NCBI GenBank assembly: GCA_934133155.1
Contig: CAKPAT010000069.1
Span: forward strand, 1-6,734
Source: an uncultured Bacilli bacterium
Lineage (GTDB): Bacteria > Bacillota_I > Bacilli_A > RF39 > UBA660
Direction of reading: 5' to 3'
DNA length: 6,734 nt
The notes under the pieces are model-generated. The model worked only from the letters and a program-made list of their open reading frames with translations, ran no database searches and was not told the DNA's origin. The translations under genes and the position numbers were made by a program. Of this stretch, positions 1-6,178 are shown in pieces. The number at the start of each line of letters is the position of its first letter. Positions within the stretch are counted from its first letter, which is position 1.

Positions 1-453
1 TAATTTTTCTCTTAAATATGTTTTGTTTAGGTTTTTATCCCAAGGCTCTAAACCTAGTTTGATGAGGGGTCCTTTGAACTTTATCTCTTCTTTTTTTATT
101 AAATACATTTTGCCAAATTTTCTGGTGTCATTATATCTTAAATCCGTTTTATCTTCGAATGTGATAATAACGTGCTGATGTTTTTCTATGGGGTCATTTT
201 CTTCTCTTATAAAATACTTACCTTCCATTCTTAGATGACTTAAAAGATAATAATCATCTAATACAAATATTAAAAATTTGCCTCTTCTTTCGATGTCATT
301 TATTTTTTGACCTTTTATCCTTTTTTTAAACTCTTCGGCATTGGGTATGGCGATAATTTTATCCCAGTATACTTCGGCTTTTTTTATTTGTTTTTTTAAG
401 ATTTGTTTTTTTAATGTGTTTTTTACTGTTTCTACTTCCGGAAGTTCAGGCAT
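1..453 (-). CDS. mutM: Formamidopyrimidine-DNA glycosylase, N-terminal part (partial at window edge)
   Basis: This is the first 151 codons of MutM/Fpg, a bifunctional DNA glycosylase/AP lyase that excises 8-oxoguanine and formamidopyrimidines in base-excision repair. The protein starts MPELPEVETV, the family signature in which Pro2 is the Schiff-base nucleophile and Glu3 the acid catalyst. Further family marks are Lys59 in RRGKF (equivalent of the conserved N-domain lysine), HLRMEG at 73-78 (void-filling loop), NDTRKFG at 108-114 with Arg111, and LGLEPW at 133-138. The helix-two-turn-helix and C-terminal zinc finger lie outside the window, so their integrity cannot be judged. The ATG is one base after the stop of the upstream small membrane gene and has only a weak purine-rich ribosome site, which suggests translational coupling. 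In many Bacillota mutM sits close to polA; here serS and a gap intervene. The family call is secure. Confidence 0.96.
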   Translation of the reverse strand, partial: MPELPEVETVKNTLKKQILKKQIKKAEVYWDKIIAIPNAEEFKKRIKGQKINDIERRGKFLIFVLDDYYLLSHLRMEGKYFIREENDPIEKHQHVIITFEDKTDLRYNDTRKFGKMYLIKKEEIKFKGPLIKLGLEPWDKNLNKTYLREKL

Positions 454-454
454 T

Positions 455-679
455 TTAATTCTTCTCTCTATATTCTGCTTCTTTGATTACTTTACCATTT
501 AATTTATTTGGACTTTCTTCTTTTTTAAATATATTTTTATATTTTAGTTTGAAATATATATAACCAATTAATAATAAGACTAATAAAAATAAGAAAACCC
601 ACACTAATACTGGCATTAAAATTACAAATAATGCAACTGCAAGTGTTATTAATAATATTGTTTTTATGTTTTTATTCAA
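455..679 (-). CDS. Small unrecognised membrane protein, 74 aa, upstream of mutM
   Basis: I do not recognise the family. The protein has a short basic N-terminus (MNKNIK), a continuous hydrophobic stretch at about residues 8-42 and a highly charged tail (about 43-74) rich in Lys and Glu. The hydrophobic stretch has Pro23 near its middle, so it may be one long helix or a tight two-helix hairpin. The start chosen is TTG at 677-679, because the ribosome site GAGGTGG (685-691) ends five bases before it. The in-frame GTG at 686-688, which would add three residues, lies inside that ribosome site and is unlikely to be used. A good promoter stands just upstream (699-726), and the stop is separated from the mutM ATG by one base, so the two are almost certainly co-transcribed. 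A membrane role is inferred from hydrophobicity only. Small anchors of this kind are poorly conserved and often unannotated. Confidence 0.75.
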   Translation of the reverse strand: MNKNIKTILLITLAVALFVILMPVLVWVFLFLLVLLLIGYIYFKLKYKNIFKKEESPNKLNGKVIKEAEYREKN

Positions 680-688
680 TTTATCCAC

Positions 689-1205
689 CTCGCATTTAAG
701 TATACCATATTTTGTTTTTTTGTTAAATTATTTTTTAATAATATTACCTTTTGTTTTAAATGCTTCTTGTGGCATGATTGTTAATATTTTGTATAATCTT
801 ACTTTTACATATTCATTTTATTATTATTTTTGATGTAAAGTTGATTTTTTTTGTGAGATTTCCATGTGCAAAGTCATATAACTGATTTTCTAAGTCAGCC
901 ATGTCATAATCTTTTTTTTATTATCTATTTTAAGGTATATTATTTTAGTTATTTATTTTTATTGATGTACCATAACAATCATATGCGAATGAATGGTTTA
1001 AAATTTGGTTACTCTTCTAAATCCATTAAATATTTTATAGCAAGTAAAGCTTTAATTTGAACTAAATTATTTCTTTGCCTATTTTTATAGTTCCGCACAT
1101 AATGAATACTTTTTGCTCAAAAAATTTATGACTTACTCTACATATTTTCATTATAGGAGTTCTTATAAGTTTTCAACAGAAAAAACAGATACTTTTATAT
1201 CTGTT
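689..1205. other. Intergenic region without an intact gene
   Basis: Apart from the promoter at 699-726 and the serS terminator at 1180-1207, this stretch of about 500 bp holds no gene with a ribosome site. Two minus-strand frames look coding-like but have no ribosome site and are flanked by stops. One (813-902, 29 codons) begins MADLENQLYDFAHGN. The other, around 1010-1100, ends ALLAIKYLMDLEE. They may be remains of a decayed gene, or chance. A TTGAAA / TATAAT pair lies on the minus strand around 1147-1175 with a spacer of only 15 bp, so it is a weak promoter candidate. I see no tRNA, insertion sequence or repeat array. Confidence 0.5.
699..726 (-). promoter_or_regulatory. Promoter for the small membrane gene and mutM
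   Basis: On the minus strand, TTAACA (721-726, five of six matches to the -35 consensus) is followed after 16 bp by TATACT (699-704), preceded by TG at the extended -10 position. The expected start near 692 leaves a leader of only about 13 nt that begins at the ribosome site. It is the only convincing promoter between serS and mutM. Confidence 0.7.
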
Positions 1206-1207
1206 TT
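1180..1207 (-). terminator. Rho-independent terminator of serS
   Basis: Read on the minus strand, AAAACAGATA (1198-1207) pairs perfectly with TATCTGTTTT (1182-1191) around a six-base loop, and the 3' arm runs into six U residues. The hairpin starts inside the serS stop codon, so the gene ends with almost no 3' untranslated region. The arms are nearly symmetrical with an A-run on the other side, but no plus-strand gene needs it. Confidence 0.9.
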
Positions 1208-2492
1208 ACGCTTTTGGGATTAGTTTTTCTTTACCACCCATATATGGTCTTAAAACTTCTGGAATATTTACACTGCCATCGGCATTAACGTTGTTTTCTA
1301 AGAATGCGATTAATCCTCTTGGTGTTGCAAGTACAGTATTATTTAATGTTGTTAGATATTCATTTCCGTTTTTAGTTTTCATTCTGATACCTAATCTTCT
1401 TGCTTGCGCATCACCTAAGATTGAACATGAACCTACTTCAAAATATTTCTTTTGTCTTGGGCTCCATGCTTCTACATCACATGATTTAACTTTTAAGTCA
1501 GCTAAATCACCACTACAACATTCTAACGTCCTTACTGGTATATCTAGGCTTCTAAAGAATTCTACAGTATATGACCACATTTTGTTATACCACTGCATTC
1601 CTTCTTCTTTTTTACATAAAACTACCATTTCTTCTTTTTCAAATTGGTGAACTCTATATAGTCCTCTTTCTTCTAGACCGTGTGCACCTACTTCTTTTCT
1701 AAAGCATGGTGAATATGAGGTTAATTTTATTGGAAGTTCTTCTTCTTTGATTATTTGATCTTTGAATTTTCCGATCATTGAGTGCTCTGATGTACCGATT
1801 AGGTATAAATCTTCACCTTCAATTTTATACATCATAGCGTCCATTTCTTCAAAACTCATTACTCCGTTTACAACATCTCCATGTATCATGAATGGTGGTA
1901 TGGCGTAAGTAAATCCTTTATCTATCATAAAATCTCTTGCGTATGCTAGCATGGCTGAATGAAGTCTAGCAACGTCACCTAATAAATAATAGAAACCATT
2001 ACCACTTGTTCTTCCGGCACTTTCTTTATCTAATCCACCTAATCTTTCGCATATATCAGCGTGATATGGTATTTCAAAATTTGGAACAACTGGCTCACCA
2101 AATTTTTCTAGTTCAACGTTTTTACTGTCGTCTTCACCAATTGGCACTGTGGTATCAATGATGTTTGGTATTACCATCATTTTTTCTTTTATTGTTTTGG
2201 CTAATTCTTCTTCTTTTTTAGTCAATTCTGTGATTTCGTCATTAGCGGATGCTATTTCTTTTTTGATTTCTTCTACTTCGTCTTTTTTGCCTTCACGCAT
2301 TAGTTTTCCGATTAAGGCACTTTTTTCGTTTTTAGATGCTCTTAGGTTATCTCCTTTTAATTTTGCTTCTCTTAAATCTTTATCTAATTTCACGATTTCA
2401 TCTACTAGAGGTAATTTCTTGTCTTGAAATTTCTTTTTGATGTTTTCTTTAACTAGTTCGGGGTTTTCCCTTAAAATTTTAATGTCAATCAT
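1206..2492 (-). CDS. serS: Seryl-tRNA synthetase (class II), variant motif 3
   Basis: This cytoplasmic enzyme charges tRNA-Ser with serine using ATP. The 428 residues match the usual bacterial length. Residues about 1-110 are the tRNA-binding N-terminal arm, a Lys/Glu-rich antiparallel coiled coil after MIDIKILREN. The class II catalytic core follows: GTSEH at 233-237 (TxE serine-binding loop), motif 2 FRKEVGAHG at 264-272 running to RVHQFEKEEM at 280-289, and VGSCSILGDAQARR at 353-366. In motif 3, TTLNNTVLATPRGLIAFLEN (381-400), the class II arginine is Arg392. The common bacterial form is closer to HTLNGSGLAVGRTLVA, so this protein belongs to a divergent SerRS branch with features reminiscent of archaeal and eukaryotic enzymes; I believe similar forms occur in some clostridia. 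The ATG follows AAAGGAA (2501-2507) at about nine bases. Expression is controlled by the T-box leader immediately upstream. The gene has its own promoter and terminator, so it is monocistronic. Confidence 0.97.
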   Translation of the reverse strand: MIDIKILRENPELVKENIKKKFQDKKLPLVDEIVKLDKDLREAKLKGDNLRASKNEKSALIGKLMREGKKDEVEEIKKEIASANDEITELTKKEEELAKTIKEKMMVIPNIIDTTVPIGEDDSKNVELEKFGEPVVPNFEIPYHADICERLGGLDKESAGRTSGNGFYYLLGDVARLHSAMLAYARDFMIDKGFTYAIPPFMIHGDVVNGVMSFEEMDAMMYKIEGEDLYLIGTSEHSMIGKFKDQIIKEEELPIKLTSYSPCFRKEVGAHGLEERGLYRVHQFEKEEMVVLCKKEEGMQWYNKMWSYTVEFFRSLDIPVRTLECCSGDLADLKVKSCDVEAWSPRQKKYFEVGSCSILGDAQARRLGIRMKTKNGNEYLTTLNNTVLATPRGLIAFLENNVNADGSVNIPEVLRPYMGGKEKLIPKA

Positions 2493-2524
2493 TTTTCTCT
2501 TTCCTTTCTTTTTACTGATAAAAG

Positions 2525-2723
2525 AAAAAGACTATATTATAGGAGCAGTTTTCTGCGGTACCATCCTAATATAGTCTTAATTATAGATAACGGGAATATT
2601 TCCCGGAGGTTATTGGCCTCACTCCAAAGTAGATTCATGTAAATTTTATTATTAGTTTTCACCAGCTACTAACTCTCTTTAAATAAAATTTTACATTACT
2701 ATTCTTTATCAGCGCTTTTTTCA
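2525..2723 (-). promoter_or_regulatory. Serine-specific T-box riboswitch leader of serS
   Basis: This leader senses uncharged tRNA-Ser. Stem I is built from ATGTAAAATTTTATT and its near-perfect complement AATAAAATTTACAT (one bulged A), capped by the paired T-loop region AGAGAG...GTGAAA. The specifier loop shows the classic AGTA on the 5' side (2697-2700) opposite GAATCTA on the 3' side, which puts the codon UCU (serine) at 2631-2633. Stem III is CGGGAA-ATA-TTCCCG (2590-2605 region). The T-box core AGGATGGTACCGC occupies 2555-2567, with tRNA-acceptor bulge TGGTACC and upper stem GCAG/CTGC around an AAAA loop. The flanks AAGACTATATTAGGA (2564-2578) and TCCTATAATATAGTCTT (2528-2544) pair and run into five U residues. 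The gene downstream is serS, in agreement with the specifier. The 5' end is set from the promoter and is approximate. Confidence 0.95.
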
Positions 2724-2729
2724 TTTTTA

Positions 2730-2758
2730 ATTATAGCGGGTTAATTTAATTAAGTCAA
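2730..2758 (-). promoter_or_regulatory. Near-consensus sigma-A promoter of serS
   Basis: On the minus strand, TTGACT (2753-2758) and a perfect TATAAT (2730-2735) are separated by exactly 17 bp. The predicted start near 2723 lies directly before the T-box stem I, which supports regulation by attenuation after constitutive initiation. This is the strongest promoter in the window. Confidence 0.92.
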
Positions 2759-2880
2759 TATGTCTTTTTCTATTTTATATACTTTTGAAATATGGTAGAC
2801 GTATTTTGATTTTTTCAAACATTGTTAAAATTTTCATTTCCATAACATTTTTATTGAGACATTCTATTATTTATCTGTGT

Positions 2881-2964
2881 TTATAATGTATTTAAATGTG
2901 CTGATTCGGTTTCGTAGGTGTATAAAGTATCATTTTTGTTTAGGAATACACTTTTTAAATCCAT
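2881..2964 (-). CDS. Doubtful 27-codon ORF between polA and serS
   Basis: An ATG-started minus-strand frame (MDLKSVFLNKNDT...) ends at TAA. The same frame continues upstream through one TAA (2995-2997) to an ATG at 3022-3024 that overlaps the polA stop, so a 48-codon frame is broken by a single stop. Only a weak AGGT precedes the ATG at about nine bases. The residue mix looks protein-like, but length and lack of a clear ribosome site make chance or a decayed gene at least as likely. The rest of the 2759-3020 gap shows no gene, and I see no convincing polA terminator in it. Confidence 0.2.
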   Translation of the reverse strand: MDLKSVFLNKNDTLYTYETESAHLNTL

Positions 2965-3020
2965 AATTTTTTTACCTGTTTCAATTTTTTCTTAGGTGAG
3001 TAGTTTTATGCTTATATAAA

Positions 3021-5597
3021 TCATTTTGCCTCAGCCCAGTTTTTACCGCAGTTTATATCAACTTTTAATGGTACATTTAATTCATAAACATTTTCCATGA
3101 CATCTTTAACGATTTCTTTTACTTTTTCTAGTTCTTCTTCTTTGGTATCAAATATTAATTCGTCATGAACTTGAATTATCATTTTGCTTTTTATGTTATT
3201 TTTTTTAAATGCTTCATAAACTTTAACCATTGCTAGTTTTATTATGTCGGCTGCTGTTCCTTGTACTGGGGTATTGAGTGCTATTCTTTCACCGCTTTGC
3301 CTTATGGTGTAGACGGTGTTTTTTAATTCTGGTATGTTTCTTTTTCTTTTAAATAGTGTTTTGACATATGTATCTATTTTAGCTTTTTCTATTACGTTAT
3401 CCATATAATCTTTTATTCCTGGATATGTTTCTAAGTAGGTATCAATAAATTTTTGAGCTTCTTTGACATTTATGCCGATGTTTTCGCCTAATCCAAAACC
3501 GCTTATTCCATAGATTATCCCAAAGTTTACTGCTTTTGCTACTCTTCGCATATGCGGTGTAACTTCTTCTTCTTTTACTTTAAAGATGTCACTGGCGGTT
3601 TTTGAATGGATGTCTTTTCCTTCTTGAAAGGCCGTTATTAGTGCTTTGACATCTGCCATATGTGCTAATATACGAAGTTCTATTTGTGAATAATCGGAGC
3701 TTACTATGTAATCATTTTCTGGGATAAATGCTATTCTTATTAATTTTCCTATTTCGTCTCTTACTGGAATATTTTGAAGGTTTGGCTCAATAGATGATAG
3801 TCTTCCAGTTCTTGTTAGATTTTGAGTGTATATTGTGTGTATTTTGCCATCTTTAATACAGGATAGTAATCCTTCAATATATGTCCCATAAAGTTTTGAT
3901 AGTTTCCTATATTCTAGTATTTTATTTATTATTGGGTGTTTATCTTTTAGTTTTGTTAGTATATCAGCAGATGTTGAGTAACCGTTTGTTGTTTTCTTTT
4001 TGTGAGGTAAATCAAGTTTCTCGAAGAGGATACTGCTTAATTGCGTCGGTGAGGCAATGTTAAATTCACACCCTGCTAAATCATAAATTTCTAAACTTAG
4101 TTCATTTAATTTTTGCTTAATTTCTTCTCCCATTTCTTTTAAAACGGTGCTGTCGACTTTGACGCCGGTATACTCCATATCAGCTAAAACTTTGGATAAG
4201 GGCATTTCAATATTTTTAAACAGATATTCTATGTCTTCATTTTTAATTTGTTTTTCAAAGGTTTCTTTGGTTTCATAAATGAATTTTGCTCTTTCTATGC
4301 AACTTTTGGCGATGATGTTTTCGTCCGTTTTTTTTAGATGGGTGCCTTTCCCATAGATGTTTTCGTAAAATTCTATTTTTCTATCTAATTCACCGGCTAG
4401 ATATGCTATGTCGTATTTCATGTTGTAATCAAGTAATGCACCGGCAATCATAGTGTCGAATGTGACGTTTTCTATTTCTATATTTTGCCATTTTAAGGCG
4501 ACGATTAGCTTTTTTAAATCGTAGGTATATTTCTCTACATCTTTTAAGAATTCAGGATTTTGTTTAAGTATTTCTAGGGGAATATATGCAGATATGTTTT
4601 CATTATATATGCCCATACCTAATATTTCTGCTTGGTGATAGTTTTGACCTAAAACTTCAAGATCTATGGCAACGGGGTCTTTGATATTTAATTCGTTTAT
4701 ATCTTTAATGATTCTTACTTCTATTTTTTCTTCTTTTTTGGTTTCTTTTTTTAAGAATGAGTAAAATTCTAGTTCTTCAAATATTTGATTTAATTTGTTT
4801 TTGTCTTCTTTTTGATATTTGGTATCTTCGATTGTTATTTCAAGAGGTACGTTTTTGATTATGGTTGCGAGATGATAACTCATGTAGGCATTTTCTTTAT
4901 CGTTTATCAATTTTTCTTTGGTTTTGCCTTTGATGTTTTCGATGTTTTCATATATGCCGTCTAAGGTTTTATATTCTTCTAGTAATTTTAGAGCAGTTTT
5001 TTCACCTATGCCTTTGACACCTGGAATATTATCTGATGAGTCACCCATTAGTGATTTTAAATCAATGACATTTATGGGTTTTATTTTATATTCTTCTTCA
5101 AATGTTTTTTCGTTATATCTGATGTAGCCTTGCTGTTTCAATAGTTTTATGTCAACATCTTTACTGATTAATTGAAGTAAGTCTTTATCACTACTGATTA
5201 CTACCCCCTCGAATTCTGGTGTTTTACTGCAGTAATCTGATAATGTACCAATTATGTCGTCGGCTTCATAGTTTTCCATCTCATAATATTTTATACCCAT
5301 GGCGGTTAGTATTTCTTTGGCTTTGGGAAACTGTTTTTTTAAGGCTTCTGGTGTTTCGTCTCTTCCGCCTTTATAATCTTTATATTCTTCATGCCTGAAT
5401 GTTTTTCCTTTATCAAATGCGACTAATATGTATTCGGGGTTTTCTTCATTTATTATTTTATTTATCATGTTTACAAAGCCAAATAAGGCGTTTGTTGGAA
5501 AACCTTTACTGTTTGTCATAAAGTTTCCTGAGTATGCAGTTGCATAATAACTTCTAAATATTAAGTTATTTCCATCTATTAAAATTATTTTTTTCAT
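3021..5597 (-). CDS. polA: DNA polymerase I with 5' nuclease and degenerate 3' exonuclease domain
   Basis: Pol I removes RNA primers and fills gaps in lagging-strand synthesis and excision repair. Residues about 1-285 form the 5' nuclease: DGNN at 8-11, the acidic EADD at 111-114, SSDKD at 135-139 and the helix-hairpin-helix segment GDSSDNIPGVKGIGEKTA (185-202). Residues about 290-455 are the 3'-5' exonuclease fold, where only Asp312 and Glu314 of the metal site remain; the motif II and III aspartates align with Leu364 and Arg436, so proofreading is probably lost. Residues about 460-858 are the family A polymerase: motif A DYSQIELR (635-642) with catalytic Asp635, motif B from Arg684 to Tyr696 with Lys688 and Phe692, and motif C QVHDEL (809-814). 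At 858 residues the length is ordinary. The ATG follows GGAGG (5605-5609) at seven bases. The Phe at 692 is the common state in this family. Confidence 0.98.
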   Translation of the reverse strand: MKKIILIDGNNLIFRSYYATAYSGNFMTNSKGFPTNALFGFVNMINKIINEENPEYILVAFDKGKTFRHEEYKDYKGGRDETPEALKKQFPKAKEILTAMGIKYYEMENYEADDIIGTLSDYCSKTPEFEGVVISSDKDLLQLISKDVDIKLLKQQGYIRYNEKTFEEEYKIKPINVIDLKSLMGDSSDNIPGVKGIGEKTALKLLEEYKTLDGIYENIENIKGKTKEKLINDKENAYMSYHLATIIKNVPLEITIEDTKYQKEDKNKLNQIFEELEFYSFLKKETKKEEKIEVRIIKDINELNIKDPVAIDLEVLGQNYHQAEILGMGIYNENISAYIPLEILKQNPEFLKDVEKYTYDLKKLIVALKWQNIEIENVTFDTMIAGALLDYNMKYDIAYLAGELDRKIEFYENIYGKGTHLKKTDENIIAKSCIERAKFIYETKETFEKQIKNEDIEYLFKNIEMPLSKVLADMEYTGVKVDSTVLKEMGEEIKQKLNELSLEIYDLAGCEFNIASPTQLSSILFEKLDLPHKKKTTNGYSTSADILTKLKDKHPIINKILEYRKLSKLYGTYIEGLLSCIKDGKIHTIYTQNLTRTGRLSSIEPNLQNIPVRDEIGKLIRIAFIPENDYIVSSDYSQIELRILAHMADVKALITAFQEGKDIHSKTASDIFKVKEEEVTPHMRRVAKAVNFGIIYGISGFGLGENIGINVKEAQKFIDTYLETYPGIKDYMDNVIEKAKIDTYVKTLFKRKRNIPELKNTVYTIRQSGERIALNTPVQGTAADIIKLAMVKVYEAFKKNNIKSKMIIQVHDELIFDTKEEELEKVKEIVKDVMENVYELNVPLKVDINCGKNWAEAK

Positions 5598-5615
5598 GTT
5601 TTGGCCTCCATTTTA

Positions 5616-5624
5616 ATTATAACA
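5616..5624 (-). promoter_or_regulatory. Candidate extended -10 promoter of polA
   Basis: On the minus strand, TGTTATAAT is a perfect extended -10 element (TATAAT at 5616-5621, TG at 5623-5624). The -35 region falls inside the preceding terminator hairpin and does not match consensus. The predicted start, about 5609, coincides with the GGAGG ribosome site, giving a leader of about 12 nt. The same short-leader arrangement is seen at 699-726, which makes this candidate more believable. Confidence 0.55.
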
Positions 5625-5625
5625 G

Positions 5626-5649
5626 AAAAAACGCTTATGCTAGGCGTTT
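5626..5649 (-). terminator. Rho-independent terminator of the DUF2798 gene
   Basis: On the minus strand, AAACGC (5644-5649) pairs with GCGTTT at the start of GCGTTTTTT (5626-5634), leaving a nine-base loop that contains the TAA stop of the membrane protein gene (5635-5637). Two extra pairs can form in the loop. The stem is short, but the U-run is good and the position fits. It separates this gene from polA by only a few bases. Confidence 0.7.
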
Positions 5650-6084
5650 ATTCGTTACTTTAACAAATATTTTTTGAACTATTTTTTTTGCAATTGTTAA
5701 TTGAAGTATTAAGGCAAAGATAAAACTTGGTATCCAGTTCTCAAGAAATATTGTTAATTGGTTTCCGGTAGGGTGTGACATGATAAATGTACCCCATATG
5801 CACATTAAAGATGACATACCAGTTACGATAAGAAGTGGTATTAAAAGTCCTCTTGTTTTTTCTTTGTCTGTTAATTTAAGTGCTAGACCTATAGCGTTTT
5901 TCTTTACTACAAAATAATTTATTAAAAAGGCTACTATGTATGTTGGAATTAAAGATTTAAGGATACTTATTATGGCTGTTTTGGTAAATCCGATGTGAAT
6001 AACAGTGTTAAATGTGTCCATAAATATTACCATAAAACCACACATCAACATAGTAAATATAATATCTTCTTTTTTATTTTTCAT
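5635..6084 (-). CDS. DUF2798-type integral membrane protein, 149 aa
   Basis: This looks like a two-repeat DUF2798 protein, a family of small membrane proteins of unknown function. It opens MKNKKEDIIFTMLMCGFMV and shows four hydrophobic helices at about residues 8-31, 43-60, 79-102 and 115-134. The halves resemble each other: a helix, a loop with polar residues, an amphipathic stretch, then a helix ending in a basic patch (YFVVKKN, LTIAKKIVQKIF). The start at 6082-6084 is chosen because AAAGGAGG (6091-6098) lies six bases upstream and the promoter at 6111-6140 leaves only about 20 nt of leader. An in-frame start at 6153 would add 23 basic residues but lies upstream of that promoter and has no ribosome site. 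The gene has its own promoter and terminator between polC and polA, so its position says nothing firm about its role. The family assignment is from memory of its pattern. Confidence 0.8.
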   Translation of the reverse strand: MKNKKEDIIFTMLMCGFMVIFMDTFNTVIHIGFTKTAIISILKSLIPTYIVAFLINYFVVKKNAIGLALKLTDKEKTRGLLIPLLIVTGMSSLMCIWGTFIMSHPTGNQLTIFLENWIPSFIFALILQLTIAKKIVQKIFVKVTNKRLA

Positions 6085-6110
6085 AAGTTTCCTCCTTTTG
6101 CGACTTTTTA

Positions 6111-6140
6111 AGTATAGCACAAAAATTTTTTTGATGTAAG
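6111..6140 (-). promoter_or_regulatory. Promoter of the DUF2798 gene
   Basis: On the minus strand, TATACT (6111-6116) is preceded by TGC, forming an extended -10. A moderate -35, CTTACA (6135-6140, four of six matches), lies 18 bp upstream. The expected start, about 6104, is some 20 nt before the ATG at 6084 and just before the AAAGGAGG site. Confidence 0.7.
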
Positions 6141-6154
6141 TTTTTTTCACCACA

Positions 6155-6178
6155 CAATATTTTTTTGCGAAAATATTG
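6155..6178. repeat. Inverted repeat upstream of the DUF2798 promoter
   Basis: CAATATTTT (6155-6163) and AAAATATTG (6170-6178) form a perfect 9 bp inverted repeat with a six-base spacer. A smaller one, GTATT-N6-AATAC (6185-6200), follows with the same spacer. The larger repeat lies about 15 bp upstream of the -35 of the DUF2798 gene, as a regulator binding site could. It lacks a proper U-run on the minus strand, so termination is less likely. In such AT-rich DNA, chance must be considered. Confidence 0.4.

Noticed and set aside
866..1060. 64-codon plus-strand frame starting at GTG
   Set aside because: No ribosome site, opposite to all neighbours, low-complexity AT-driven composition; more likely chance.
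1291..1650. 119-codon plus-strand frame
   Set aside because: Lies wholly inside serS on the other strand; antisense shadow of a conserved gene.
2149..2427. 92-codon Ser/Phe/Ile-rich plus-strand frame
   Set aside because: Antisense of the Lys/Glu-rich coiled coil of SerRS, which forces such a composition.
2945..3005. Terminator of polA from ACCT...AGGT pairing
   Set aside because: Only four or five pairs, a long loop and A residues rather than U after it on the transcribed strand.
3881..4063. 60-codon plus-strand frame
   Set aside because: Antisense shadow inside the Pol I polymerase domain.
4918..5127. 69-codon plus-strand frame
   Set aside because: Antisense shadow inside the Pol I 5' nuclease domain.
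6085..6153. 23-residue basic N-terminal extension of the DUF2798 protein
   Set aside because: Its start is upstream of the promoter, has no ribosome site, and the frame crosses the promoter and the strong AAAGGAGG site used by the ATG at 6084.
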